NCBI GenBank assembly: GCA_029855935.1
Contig: JAGSHN010000023.1
Span: 76,157-135,515 of the forward strand
Reading direction: 5' to 3'
DNA length: 59,359 nucleotides
Origin: Candidatus Thorarchaeota archaeon
GTDB lineage: Archaea > Asgardarchaeota > Thorarchaeia > Thorarchaeales > Thorarchaeaceae
The stretch's first letter is position 1. Every line of letters begins with the position of its first letter. The notes beneath the pieces are model-generated. The model did not search any database and was not told the DNA's origin. It saw only the letters and a program-made list of their open reading frames with translations. The position numbers and the translations under genes are program-made. Shown here in pieces: positions 1 to 9,320 of this stretch.

Positions 1-1116
1 AAGCATGAAGTATACAGCAAGAAACGTCAAGAGAATGCTAGTAGCGGTCAGTGTCGAAGACACTAGGAACAGAGCACGAAGATAGGTGCTTATGACATCA
101 ACTGAAAGAATCTCTTGACTCAATCTCCAGAGAATCTCAAAGCCAACTGCACCCGTGGAAACAACCACGCCTGCACTGAACAAGAATCCACTATTGAAAC
201 GATGCCGTCCAGTGAGTGAGAATAGTGAAAAGAGAGAGTCCCTGTAGCTCTTCGGCAGGTCCTCTTCCATCGAGAGAGTACCAAGCATGCGTGGCGAGAT
301 CTGACGCGGGAGCCCTAGGCTTGACCAGACACAGATGCATGCACACCAGTTGATTGTCAGCACAGCGGTTGCATCAAGAACCATCTTGGGATAATTGGTC
401 AGCTGCGTGATGCCCCATTCAAAGTTAGTGATGACCTGGAATATTGCAAGATAGGTCATCAAAGAGAATATGAAAACCACTCCGAGAAATATGTAAGGTA
501 GACCAGCACTAGTGAGTTCCTCTTCCATACGATACTTTCGCCAGAATATGGCAAGCAATAGTGTTGATACGAATACTGGCAATAAGTATATGAATCCGTT
601 CTGCGCTATGAAATAGGCCTGCTCGCCGAATAGTAGGGCGACTATGTCATCAAGGAACTTGCTTCTGAGGCTACATATCGTAGTGCCCATCAAGAGGACA
701 AAGAACACTCCGGTGACCAGTTGCCCACCGAATGAGCCTGATGTCGGTGTGAATGAATAGCTCCCATTGTCCTCCGGGATGGGAGCCTCATTGTGATCTT
801 TAGATGATGAAACACGTGAAACCCTTCGAACGAACTTGGCAAACTTGTTACGCAGGAATCGAACTGGTCCCGAGAATGAAATGCCGTACCTGAGAGACGA
901 AACTACCAGTACGATAACCGTTCCAGATGCAGCAGTTAGAACAATTCCCCATGTTATATCAAACCCCATCAAAGAGAATATGTCATCTGAAAAGGTGCGA
1001 TACAGTGGGTCCCCAATCGTACTAGCCCAGTACCATTTGAGCACAGCTCCTAGCGTGAAGAAAATGACTGGGAACGTCATAAATGCCGCACGGGTATTCC
1101 AATCGCCCAACTCCAC
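1..1116 (-). CDS. Multi-pass membrane protein, partial (runs off the left edge)
   Basis: The minus strand is open from about position 1266 to the window edge, and the translation is clearly protein-like. Several long hydrophobic segments (about 1020-1078, 910-960, 670-720, 545-600, 430-480 and 1-60) alternate with charged loops such as MEEELTSAG and LSMEEDLPKSY. I do not recognise the family. A TATA-like CATTTATTCC (1155-1164) predicts transcription from about 1132, so the GTG at 1116 or the ATG at 1078-1080 are the likeliest starts; a GTG at 1176 is also in frame. The C-terminus lies outside the window. It is co-directional with the oxidase fragments at 1387-3000, but a gap separates them and no functional link is evident. 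Confidence 0.6.
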   Translation of the reverse strand, partial: MELGDWNTRAAFMTFPVIFFTLGAVLKWYWASTIGDPLYRTFSDDIFSLMGFDITWGIVLTAASGTVIVLVVSSLRYGISFSGPVRFLRNKFAKFVRRVSRVSSSKDHNEAPIPEDNGSYSFTPTSGSFGGQLVTGVFFVLLMGTTICSLRSKFLDDIVALLFGEQAYFIAQNGFIYLLPVFVSTLLLAIFWRKYRMEEELTSAGLPYIFLGVVFIFSLMTYLAIFQVITNFEWGITQLTNYPKMVLDATAVLTINWCACICVWSSLGLPRQISPRMLGTLSMEEDLPKSYRDSLFSLFSLTGRHRFNSGFLFSAGVVVSTGAVGFEILWRLSQEILSVDVISTYLRALFLVSSTLTATSILLTFLAVYFML

Positions 1117-1386
1117 CAGCTCAAGAAGACCTGTGCAGATGAGATGTTCGGTGCGGAATAAATGTATTTTCTGCACCAATTGATGAATGCGAGAGGCACA
1201 TAACAGCGATTGCAACCCATTGAATGTTCGCGTGAGAATGTGGATTTGATCAAAGATGCGGAGCGATCAACCGCATGTCAATTGACAAAAGAGATGCATG
1301 AGTGAGGACTCAGATCAGAGATGTGAAGTGGTGTGTTGATTTGCGACAAACTAATGTTTCCTGTCCCGTGGTAGGGGCCACTCAAA

Positions 1387-1728
1387 CTACATGTCCGACT
1401 TCGTACGAAGATTCTCGGCAATCTTGTCGGAGACCGGGTCCCCGTAGCCGCGTTCCACCAACTCGGCCCGAGCCGCCTCGACGACGCCGGCTATGTCAAG
1501 CCCTGATAGGCAGGTGGTCTGGCAGTTGCGGCAGGTGGTACACTCGTACAGTCGTTCGGTCAACTCGCTCCAGTCAAGCCATCCCCGCAATAGAGCGAAC
1601 AAGATGGTCATCTTGTCCTTAGCACTATTTGACTCAAGTGTGGTCTGCTTGTAGATTGGACAGTTACTCTGACACAGTCCGCAGCTCACGCACTCCATGA
1701 TGATATGACGATAGTCTTCAAGGACCAT
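1387..1728 (-). CDS. 4Fe-4S protein, GlcF/LutA/HdrC-like, short C-terminus
   Basis: This 113-residue protein carries two classical ferredoxin-type cluster motifs: CVSCGLCQSNCP near residue 13 and CTTCRNCQTTC near residue 63. This is the N-terminal module of the iron-sulfur subunit that takes electrons from FAD-linked 2-hydroxyacid oxidases (GlcF, LutA, HdrC-like). The ATG at 1728 is preferred because GGAGGT lies about 9 nt upstream; an in-frame start at 1812 would add 28 uncharacteristic residues. Full GlcF/LutA proteins continue with two CCG domains (about 250 more residues), but here translation stops right after the second cluster. It lies directly downstream of the FAD oxidase remnant, as expected for a glcD-glcF operon. 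It may be a truncated survivor of that operon or a naturally short HdrC-like protein. Confidence 0.7.
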   Translation of the reverse strand: MVLEDYRHIIMECVSCGLCQSNCPIYKQTTLESNSAKDKMTILFALLRGWLDWSELTERLYECTTCRNCQTTCLSGLDIAGVVEAARAELVERGYGDPVSDKIAENLRTKSDM

Positions 1729-1819
1729 TTTCTTCTTACCTCCAAGCATCCTCGTCCGTGACGTATGCAGAGTGAATCGGTCGCGTGCCCTTGTCCCGCT
1801 CCTCCGTGTCAAGACCCAT

Positions 1820-3000
1820 CTACCTTGGGTTCAGGATTCCATGAGGGTCAAACAGTTCCTTTATCTTTCGATCAATCTCCAACTTTCTCGCGCCGATCGC
1901 TTGAGAGACGTACGGGTTCTTGACATAGCCAAACCCGTGTTCGGCGCTGACGACACCACCAATACTCAAGACATACTCGATGATCTCTTTCTCGGCAATC
2001 TTCACTGCACGCCAGTGTTCCTCGTTATCGGGGTCAATCAGCACCGCGGGATGGATGATACCAATGCCAGTGTGACAGAAGACGGCGGCTATGATATTGT
2101 GGGACCGAATGATTCGGCCCATCTCTCGAATTGCCTCACTCTGTTTTGAGAGCGGAACACAGGGGTCAGCAGCTGCAAAGCCCACCTCACGGTAGCCAGG
2201 ATAGATTCGTACGACTGCCACATCAATAGCCAGACGAGGAGCCCATAGCGTGTCGATCATCTTCGGGTCACGGGCAATGATGACATCCTTCCCGCCATGC
2301 TTTCGAAGAATATCGGCCATGAGATTCGCTCGACGCTCCAGATCAGACTCGTCGTAGGCGTGAAGGTCTCCCACAAAGTTTGCCTCACACTCGGGGAATC
2401 CGAGGTCCATCACATCATTGATTGTCTTGACCGTGTAGCCATCGGTTGCCTCCAGAGTGGCAGCCTCAACTCCTGCCATAGTTATCCCGTGAGAGGCCTT
2501 GATCAGTTCATCCAAATCATCGAAGAATGCACCAACACTCGCCTCGTACTTCGGGCGTGGTATCAGATTCAGCGTTGCCTCAGTGATGATGCCCAGAGTT
2601 CCTTCCGAGCCCGAGAAGAGCGATGCCAGATTGTAGCCCATGTTGTACCTCGGAGCCCTTGTGCCAACACGTAGAATGGACCCATCAGCCAAGACCACCT
2701 CAAGTTCACGGATCCAAGGGCTCACACGACCGTACTTGTATCCGTGGTGTCCGTTCGAGTCTGATGCGATGATGCCCCCGATGCTCGCCGCATCATGACT
2801 TCCCACATCATTGAGGAAACATCAGTCCGTGGTCGGCAAGAGCCTTATCGAGGGTCTCGTACCGCACACCCGGTTGCACTACTACGAGAAGATCTTCCAC
2901 GTTTATCTCCAGTATCTTGTTCATGTGGCTTGTGTCCAGGACAATGCCACCTGAGACTGGCAACGATGATCCCTGAAAGGAGGCACCACCGCCTCGGGGT
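1820..3000 (-). pseudogene. FAD-linked oxidase (GlcD/D-lactate dehydrogenase type), frameshifted and 5'-truncated
   Basis: The intact downstream frame (1820-2806, 328 residues) contains the end of the PCMH FAD-binding domain (GSHDAASIGGI, SGSEGTLGI) and the FAD-oxidase C-terminal domain (GIGIIHP, SAEHGFGYVK, LFDPHGILNP). The front of the PCMH domain is in another frame at about 2812-3000: PRGGGASFQG, SGGIVLD, then LVVVQPGVRY and HGLMFP. HGLMFP runs into a TGA, whereas removing one C near 2811 would join it directly to NDVGSHDAA. Upstream of PRGGG the frame meets a TGA and the usual first 50-60 residues are missing; a methyltransferase gene on the other strand occupies that space. The family oxidises 2-hydroxyacids such as glycolate or lactate. 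I read it as a decaying gene; a single sequencing error would repair the frameshift but not the missing 5' end. Confidence 0.8.
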
Positions 3001-3562
3001 GCAGAAAGTCAAGAAGAGTGGAGTCGGAGCGTTCCGCGAGTCGGATGAGACAACGCCTCCTCTCGCACTCGCAGTGATAGTCATAACAACCCTGCTGGCA
3101 TTCGTTCTGGTCTTCCTGATCTCGATTGCGTGGCTTGCTCCCGGTGTCTCGTCGGTATTGGTGCTGTTGATACCGCTCTTCGACCCGCCACTCTGGCTCT
3201 GGTCAGCGGGATTGGTAGTGCTTGAGATTGGAATCCTCCTTCATCTCTGGTCGCGCGCGACGCGCAGAACCGACCTAGCCCTGTGGAGAGAGGGAGATGC
3301 CCGCGCCCTCGTCAGAAATGGCCCGTACGGAGTGGTCAGGCATCCGTCGTATCTATCGTACTGGCTGTGCTTCATCGGCCTGTCACTCCTGATCCCATCC
3401 GTAGTGACGGGACTGATGCTGCTCGGAATCCCAGGCTATTATCAGATAGCCGTTGCCGAGGAACAAGACCTGATTGCACGTTTCGGCGACGAGTATCTAA
3501 CGTATGTGAATGGAACTGGCAGATTTCTTCCTCGCATCCGTACCAGAGGCCAAGTCATCTAG
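2966..3562 (+). CDS. Isoprenylcysteine carboxyl methyltransferase (ICMT/PEMT)-like membrane protein
   Basis: Three to four hydrophobic segments precede a typical ICMT/phospholipid methyltransferase C-terminus: LVRNGPYGVVRHPSYLSYWL (the NGPY..VRHP.Y signature), a further membrane span, and EEQDLIARFGDEYLTY, the EE..L...FG..Y motif that lines the SAM site. The family methylates membrane-embedded substrates such as prenylcysteine carboxylates or phospholipid amines; the substrate here cannot be told. The start is uncertain: ATG 2966 or GTG 2999, both about 100 nt before the first membrane span. The longer frame back to 2795 merely mirrors the opposite-strand oxidase. The 5' end overlaps the oxidase remnant antisense, so this gene probably arrived by a rearrangement that removed the oxidase N-terminus. 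Confidence 0.78.
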   Translation: MIPERRHHRLGVQKVKKSGVGAFRESDETTPPLALAVIVITTLLAFVLVFLISIAWLAPGVSSVLVLLIPLFDPPLWLWSAGLVVLEIGILLHLWSRATRRTDLALWREGDARALVRNGPYGVVRHPSYLSYWLCFIGLSLLIPSVVTGLMLLGIPGYYQIAVAEEQDLIARFGDEYLTYVNGTGRFLPRIRTRGQVI

Positions 3563-3777
3563 ACGGCTCTGATGGAGAGGCCACTCTGAGCGCGCGCAGG
3601 CAGTGGGTACCGGCCTCGCTATCAATGGCGCAGAATGGCCGATGTCGACTTGACATCAAGAGAGTCACAGTAAGGCTGTCGTCCAAGGAGAAGAGTCCGA
3701 ATCTTCGGCAAATCACATACGGTGTCTACAAGAAGGCTTTTCTCATGGTCGATACACCTAGACTGCAGGTCACCCAA

Positions 3778-4965
3778 ATGAGAGCTATCAAGAATGCGAC
3801 GATAGACTGCCCCGTGCTGGGACGAATTGGGAACGGGACGATTGTGTTTGACGAGTCGGGTATCCTTGATGTTGGGAGCGACGTTGAGATTCCCAAGGAT
3901 GCCGAGGTCATAGACGCTGAGGGAAGGTTTGTAGTGCCGGGGTTCATCGACGCCCACACGCATCAGGGCCTCTTCGATGGCAGTATCGGTTGGGCCGGAC
4001 AGGACGGGAACGAGTCAGTTAATCCGATCACTCCAGAACTGCGCGGGATAGACTCCTTCAATCCCTTCGAGCCATCGCTCAAGGAGGTTGTCAAGGGCGG
4101 TGTGACCTGTCTGAACACAGGTCCCGGCTCAGCAAATGTGATTGGCGGGCAGGCATTTGTGGTCAAACCCACTGGCTCGGGCATCATTGAGGACATGCTC
4201 GTGCTGGCACCGTCAGGACTGAAGGTCGCACTCGGCGAGAATCCCAAGAGGGTGCACGGAAACGAGAAGCGTTCTCCGGCCACACGGATGGCTGTGGCCG
4301 CACTGCTGAGAAAGACATTGACCGATGGGCAGAACTACCTGAACGAGTGGACGGCCTACGGACAGAAGGCACGCGAGGCAAAGGAGAAGGGTGAGGCACC
4401 GCCCGCTCCGCCAAAGAAGGACATCGGCATGGAGGTCATTGCCAAGGTGCTCAAGGGAGAGATCCCACTGCACGCTCACGCCCACAGAGCAGATGACATC
4501 GCCACCGTGATAAGAATCGCAAGGGAGTTCAATGTCCGACTTGTGCTGATCCACTGCACCGAGGGACACAAGATTGCCGACTTCATTGCAAGGGCGGGTG
4601 TTCCCGCGGTGGTAGGACCAACAATGTTCTGGGTGAGCAAGCCAGAGACCCGTGAGAGATCCTTCGAGACAGTTGTCAAGCTCGTACGGGCTGGCGTGAA
4701 GGTCGCCCTGCAGACTGACTCGCTGACTCCGATGCTGCACTTTCAGCTTCTGCCTATGTACGCGATGAAGTATGGTCTGACCCGCGAAGAGGCATTCCGA
4801 TGTGTCACAATCAACCCGGCTGAGATACTGGGTATCGAACACAGGGTCGGCTCCCTTGAGAGAGGGAAGGACGCGGACATCGTGGTATGGTCAGGCGACC
4901 CCTTCGACTTCTACAGCAGGCCCGAGATAGTGTTCATCAATGGAAAGCAGGTTGAGATTGAGTAG
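3778..4965 (+). CDS. Amidohydrolase-superfamily metal-dependent hydrolase (imidazolonepropionase-like)
   Basis: The beta-sandwich start (MRAIKNATI) leads to VVPGFIDAHTHQG, the HxH metal-binding motif of the TIM barrel. HAHAHR and LIHCTEGH follow and supply the further metal-binding histidines, and LQTDSL provides the catalytic aspartate region. The end, GSLERGKDADIVVWSGDPF, is the diagnostic C-terminal return to the beta-sandwich. The family hydrolyses cyclic amides, dipeptides and related C-N bonds; the substrate cannot be assigned. ATG 3778 is chosen because the family begins at this IKNATI strand; ATG 3745 is an alternative. The open frame continues back to 3283, but those codons overlap the methyltransferase and show no homology. 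The coding sequence looks intact, about 395 residues, normal for the family. Confidence 0.85.
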   Translation: MRAIKNATIDCPVLGRIGNGTIVFDESGILDVGSDVEIPKDAEVIDAEGRFVVPGFIDAHTHQGLFDGSIGWAGQDGNESVNPITPELRGIDSFNPFEPSLKEVVKGGVTCLNTGPGSANVIGGQAFVVKPTGSGIIEDMLVLAPSGLKVALGENPKRVHGNEKRSPATRMAVAALLRKTLTDGQNYLNEWTAYGQKAREAKEKGEAPPAPPKKDIGMEVIAKVLKGEIPLHAHAHRADDIATVIRIAREFNVRLVLIHCTEGHKIADFIARAGVPAVVGPTMFWVSKPETRERSFETVVKLVRAGVKVALQTDSLTPMLHFQLLPMYAMKYGLTREEAFRCVTINPAEILGIEHRVGSLERGKDADIVVWSGDPFDFYSRPEIVFINGKQVEIE

Positions 4966-5083
4966 AGGTGAAGTGTGTACGAACGTGGTGTCCCCGGTCA
5001 ATGCTCTATGCTGATTATCCAATATCAGGAACCTTCTCGCTGCAGGCCGGCAGCCACAATAGATGTATAGGACGGTGCGCACG

Positions 5084-6037
5084 TCACCGAACTCCAAACC
5101 AAGACCTAAGTAGGAGGCTCGAATAGATATCACACCTCTCAGCCTCTGCAGGCCCGAACGAGGGAACGTCCTTGGCGTGTACCCTATTTCGGAGCTTTAC
5201 GAGCTCCCCCGCAAGATAGTCTTCAAAGCTGTTCCGGTCCACAACGCCAAAGGCTCTCAACGCACCCAACAGCTGGCCAGCCGTGAGCCTGTCAATACCC
5301 TTGGAGCCGAATCTCTTCCGTATGGCCTCCCATTCATCGGGTCTCTCGGCGACCACTGACTCGAGAAGCCTCTTCATAGCAGCCTCGAAGGCCTTTGACG
5401 TCTCTACAACAACATTCGCCCACTGTTCTTGCCAGAGGCTGGTCTTTGCCTGAAAGACGTGATTCCACACAGTCTCAGGAAGGTTTGTGATGAAGAGAGC
5501 AGCTGGCGTATTCAGGGCATCCATTCCAGCAGACGTCAGGTACAACCTCACCTCGTCCCTTTCAGGCGCCAAGAGGCCGAGCAGAATCAACTTGCTGACC
5601 CTCCGGTAGAACTCGTTGCCAGGGGGGACGATACCACGCTTCCACAGTCGTTCCTCAAGATCAAGAACGTGGCCACCGATCTCACGTAGGGCTGAGAGGA
5701 CTTCGCGGTCCACGGAGTCCGCGAGAAGATACGGTGCCTGACGATGAGCGTCAACTTCGATTGCGGGCCTCTCCCTCTCCACTCTCTCCATGATCTCGCG
5801 CCACTTGGCTCGTCTCTCACGTACAATCCAGATGAAATGCGTGAGTCCGACCACGACTCCCAGCAGGCCAATCACCAGCAGGACAACCAGCTCAATGACT
5901 CCACCCGCAGCGGTCAACAGGCCCAGGCCCGGAAAGAGCAGGTGGAGCACAATGATGAGTGCTGCCGTAGCCAAAGCGATGACACCGATCTGAGTGAAGT
6001 ACGTGACAGCTAGGCGGTATAGGCGTCCGGACTCCAT
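5084..6037 (-). CDS. Membrane-anchored protein with a HEPN-like C-terminal region
   Basis: About 317 residues from the ATG at 6037 (MESGRLYRLAV). Two membrane spans come first (IGVIALATAALIIVLHLLF and VIELVVLLVIGLLGVVVGL). A basic, probably cytoplasmic helix rich in R, K and E follows, and then a soluble part with alternating helices. Near the C-terminus, ELVKLRNRVHAKD resembles the R...H motif of HEPN/DUF4145-type helical proteins, although the R-to-H spacing is only three residues and the assignment is weak. No family name can be given with confidence. The gene is single, with about 110 nt between it and the convergent amidohydrolase. The 36-codon longer frame to 6142 has no hydrophobic or conserved character and was left out. 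Confidence 0.65.
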   Translation of the reverse strand: MESGRLYRLAVTYFTQIGVIALATAALIIVLHLLFPGLGLLTAAGGVIELVVLLVIGLLGVVVGLTHFIWIVRERRAKWREIMERVERERPAIEVDAHRQAPYLLADSVDREVLSALREIGGHVLDLEERLWKRGIVPPGNEFYRRVSKLILLGLLAPERDEVRLYLTSAGMDALNTPAALFITNLPETVWNHVFQAKTSLWQEQWANVVVETSKAFEAAMKRLLESVVAERPDEWEAIRKRFGSKGIDRLTAGQLLGALRAFGVVDRNSFEDYLAGELVKLRNRVHAKDVPSFGPAEAERCDIYSSLLLRSWFGVR

Positions 6038-6142
6038 CTCCACAGCCCTCCGCGGCGTGGTGAAACATTCCCTGGAGACATTCCATCTAGACCTCACAGG
6101 TATGGCGAGAGAGCACCAGACAATGACCAAATCAATGTTCAC

Positions 6143-6487
6143 ACTGGTATATGTTCTACCAAGCGGGGGAAATCTCGCCTGATGTGCGTGCCACTGCTAC
6201 GACGCAGCGTTCTCCTCAACGGCAAGCAGAAATGCGGCCACAGCGCCGAACAGTCTTTCAAATCAAGAAATCACTCTCAGTGGGAAACGTGATGCGTCCG
6301 AATATCACACCGAAGTGAGTTTCAAACAGACCAGACCACGTGAGAGGGGCCCAGAAAAACGGTGAGGCAAGGCGGAACAGGATGTGTCTGTCGCCCTGCC
6401 TCTGAGTTGGCTGCCCCTCGGATACGTCGCCAATCGCCCAAAGTCCAGAACGGGACCCTCTTATGCAAGGGCCTATTGCTAAATCTT
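6143..6487. other. Intergenic stretch, nothing recognised
   Basis: The short open frames here (for example 6322-6687 on the minus strand) are Arg/Ser/Thr-rich and lack a plausible start signal. I see no tRNA cloverleaf, repeat or strong hairpin. Confidence 0.4.
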
Positions 6488-6742
6488 CTAGTCAGGTGAG
6501 TCCAGGTGCTCCTGCACGATGCGCTTGACCCACGAGATGGGATGCTCCGGCTTCTGTCCGCTCCCGTAGATCTCTTCCATCGCCTTCTTGAACCGGCTGT
6601 AGTTCGTCTCGAAGTCGATCTCCACATCCCAGTTCTCGTTGATCCATTCCTGTAACTCTTCGTAGTAAGGCACATACCTCCAGGCAAGTCCCATAGTGAG
6701 TTTCTTCCCGTCAGGCAGTCTGAATACGTACATCCTCGTCAC
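6488..6742 (-). CDS. Small soluble hypothetical protein (84 aa)
   Basis: The product is compact and protein-like: MYVFRLPDGKKLTMGLAWRY, then an acidic helical part (PYYEELQEWINENWDVEIDF) and a basic end (ISWVKRIVQEH). Aromatic content is high and there are no cysteines or membrane segments. GTG 6742 has GGGGGA about 9 nt upstream; ATG 6733 is an alternative start four codons in. It stands alone between two long non-coding stretches. I do not recognise a family and propose no function. Confidence 0.6.
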   Translation of the reverse strand: MTRMYVFRLPDGKKLTMGLAWRYVPYYEELQEWINENWDVEIDFETNYSRFKKAMEEIYGSGQKPEHPISWVKRIVQEHLDSPD

Positions 6743-7355
6743 TTGCGAAGTCCCCCATTACATGTATGGCGCGAAGACAGAAGAAATTTTCTCGTATAGA
6801 CTCCCGCGTTGCCGAAGCAAGTGTCGACAACAACCGGACTTGAACCTGCTCTCACACCTTAACCGACGTGGATCGCACGCACAAAGGGGGAGTCAATGGT
6901 GCGGCCCTTGAGCCCGCAGTCTGAGACAGGTCTCACACAGGAAGAGAGCGGTTGCGGACGGAGAAGGCCACTCAAGACTTGGCCCAGTTTCCGAAGCACC
7001 AAGAGATCAGTCAGAACTGGCACTGATACACCAGCCTCAATCCACACCTATGTCCATCTACGAGCAGGCTGACTCATCTGTCTCCAAGCCCGAAGACTGT
7101 GACTCCGTGTTCAACGAATGCCCTCCCGCACCGGGGTCTCGCATCAGGTGTCATTGCCGCTTCCTGGTAGTCCCTCGACCAGGACGCGGAATATCGCATC
7201 AAGCCCCCAATTTGACGCTCTGGAGCCCTCCCGCAGCATACGTTTCATCTACATCCCATGGTGGGTCGAGCAAGGGCCATGAAGAGTGAGAACTTCACCG
7301 ATGCTCCAGCCAATCTGAACAAGGTTTATTCCAGCGCGGATCAAGGAACAACGGT
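6743..7355. other. Long intergenic stretch before the WD40 gene
   Basis: No convincing coding frame on either strand; the short frames are compositionally like shadows. A TATA-like GGTTTATTCC lies at about 7322-7331, 25-30 nt before the ATG at 7356, and is a plausible promoter for a leaderless or near-leaderless WD40 transcript. The rest shows nothing I can name. Confidence 0.45.
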
Positions 7356-8957
7356 ATGCGGAGCGCGGGTGTGCGAGTCCCCATAGGAGAGTTTCGAGGT
7401 CATGCCGGCCCTGTGAGTTGCGTTACATTCTCCCCCGATGGACGCTGGATTGCCTCGGGTGGTACTGACCAAGTCACCCGACTCTGGGATGTCCAGACGG
7501 GTCATCCTCTCGTTGTCCTAGAGGGCCACTCATTCTGGGTCTTCTGGGTGGCATTCTCGCCTGACGGACGGCTACTCGCCACTGCGTCGGCGGACAAGAG
7601 CATCCGTTTCTGGGATACAGTGTCTGGCGAGTACGTGGACATCATCGTAGACCACTCAGACTGGGTGAGGACCGTCACATTCTCACCGGACGGGCAGCTC
7701 CTCGCATCCTGTTCGAGGGACGGGACAGTGCGGCTGTGGGATGCACGGACACGCGACTGTATCAGAGTCATCTCAGACAGACTAAGTGAGATCAACTCAG
7801 TGGCGTTTCAGCCCGGTGGCTCGATGATTGCAGCAGGACTATGCTATGGAGTCATACGACTCTGGGACCACAAGACAGGCGAATGCCTCAGAACACTCAG
7901 TGCCGGTACTGGGAGGGTCAATTCGGTGGCGTTCTCGCCTGACGGAGGGCTGCTGGCATCAGGCTCAGACTACGGCGCAGTACATCTGTGGGATGCGGAG
8001 AGCGGCGATTGCCTGTTCGTGCTCAAGGGTCATATATCCAATGTGAGATCAGTGTCATTCAGTCCTGACGGTCGGACACTTGCCTCCAGCTCCTCGGACG
8101 GGTCAATATGGCTCCACGATGTAAGGAGTGGAGAACGTCTCGCTCTATTTGAGGGCCACATAGGGCGTGTGGACTCAGTTGCATTCTCCCCGAATGGGCG
8201 ACTGCTGGCCTCCGGTTCGGATGACCTGACCATCCGGCTGTGGGACATCGAGAGCGGTACCTGTGAGAGGGTTCTCGGGAGAAGTCCACCGTATGCCTAT
8301 TCAGCTGTGCTGTCACCTGACCAATCCATTCTGGCCGTAGGTCATTCAGACGGGTCGATCAATCTGTGGGATGTACGAACACGTACAGTCCTCAGGACAT
8401 TGAGGGGTCACTCCTGTGGTGTATTCGAGTTGGCGTTCTCTCATAGCGGCCTGCTGCTGGCATCTGGCGCCAGTGAGAGCGGCGTAAGGCTCTGGGACGT
8501 GACCTCCGGAGAGTGCATCAGAGAGATGCACACTCCCCTCACAATGCCAAGTTCTCTCTCCTTCTCCTCTGATGACTCGATCCTGCGCGTGGGACTCTCA
8601 GGACTCGAAGACGGATACTATGATGTGGAAACTGGACAGCAGCTGTTGACTGTATCGAATCAGGTACAGGTCAAAGACGGGGACCACAAATGGGATGATT
8701 GTCTCCAGGACAACATCGACGCAATGACCAACGACACACGCGTCGAGATATTCGTTGAGATTGCCTACCTCGAAGTGAGTATGAACGGACTGGGAATCGA
8801 GGACCCGAGCAGTCCTCTTGTGAGCCTCTTGAGGTCATACGTAACAAATCCCCAGTGGGTCTGGATTGGAAATGGCGTCTGGATAAATTACGCCTTCACA
8901 GAGGAGGGGTTGCTGAAAGAACGTGCTCGACAGATAATTTCGCAGATCAAGACCTGA
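7356..8957 (+). CDS. WD40-repeat beta-propeller protein
   Basis: 533 residues with about ten WD40 repeats in tandem from residue 15 to about 440. Each shows the pattern G.V..V.FSPDGR.LASGS.D..IRLWD...G.C, for example VSCVTFSPDGRWIASGG and VNSVAFSPDGGLLASGS. Repeats 8 to 10 are more divergent. The last 85 residues (DCLQDNIDAMTNDTRVEIF onward) are not WD40 and form a separate helical/strand domain I cannot identify. WD40 propellers are scaffolds for protein-protein contacts; no kinase, caspase or NTPase domain is fused here, so the partner is unknown. There is no signal peptide, so it should be cytoplasmic. The gene is monocistronic with a TATA-like element about 25 nt upstream. Such large WD40 proteins are uncommon in archaea outside Asgard lineages and some methanogens. 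Confidence 0.9.
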   Translation: MRSAGVRVPIGEFRGHAGPVSCVTFSPDGRWIASGGTDQVTRLWDVQTGHPLVVLEGHSFWVFWVAFSPDGRLLATASADKSIRFWDTVSGEYVDIIVDHSDWVRTVTFSPDGQLLASCSRDGTVRLWDARTRDCIRVISDRLSEINSVAFQPGGSMIAAGLCYGVIRLWDHKTGECLRTLSAGTGRVNSVAFSPDGGLLASGSDYGAVHLWDAESGDCLFVLKGHISNVRSVSFSPDGRTLASSSSDGSIWLHDVRSGERLALFEGHIGRVDSVAFSPNGRLLASGSDDLTIRLWDIESGTCERVLGRSPPYAYSAVLSPDQSILAVGHSDGSINLWDVRTRTVLRTLRGHSCGVFELAFSHSGLLLASGASESGVRLWDVTSGECIREMHTPLTMPSSLSFSSDDSILRVGLSGLEDGYYDVETGQQLLTVSNQVQVKDGDHKWDDCLQDNIDAMTNDTRVEIFVEIAYLEVSMNGLGIEDPSSPLVSLLRSYVTNPQWVWIGNGVWINYAFTEEGLLKERARQIISQIKT

Positions 8958-9320
8958 CCAAGCCTGACGCAGACAGTGCTACGGTGACATGACTTCAAGA
9001 CAGAGGGAGACGATAAGGCGACGCGTGGAACGTATCTCTCGCATGACCGGGTGGGCAAAGGAAAACACGATGGACGTCAAATAGCCGCGTTTCTCAACAG
9101 TTCCAAGAACTGATTCGAGGGCGATACGACCGAACCCACATTCCAGATGACCTCTAGCAAAGCCGTCGCCCCACACACGAATTGTCCTCCGTGGCGTCGT
9201 TGCTGCTCTGGGCGTTTCACGCGATTCTCCACCAGTAGTCTGTGCACGCAGCAACTATGGTTTCTATAAGGGATGACCGACACAGGTATCAAAGGATGCA
9301 GGAACGTACGTTGCAGGCGG
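8958..9320. other. Intergenic stretch, no supported gene
   Basis: A minus-strand frame at 8979-9254 is open, but its product is Arg/Thr-rich with no recognisable fold and no ribosome site. I see no structured RNA. Confidence 0.35.

Noticed and set aside
836-1183. Plus-strand frame of 115 residues
   Set aside because: The opposite strand holds a continuous hydrophobic protein frame through the same bases, which is far more protein-like.
3283-3777. N-terminal extension of the amidohydrolase frame
   Set aside because: It overlaps the ICMT-like gene in another frame, is Arg/Ser-rich and matches nothing; the family fold starts at 3778.
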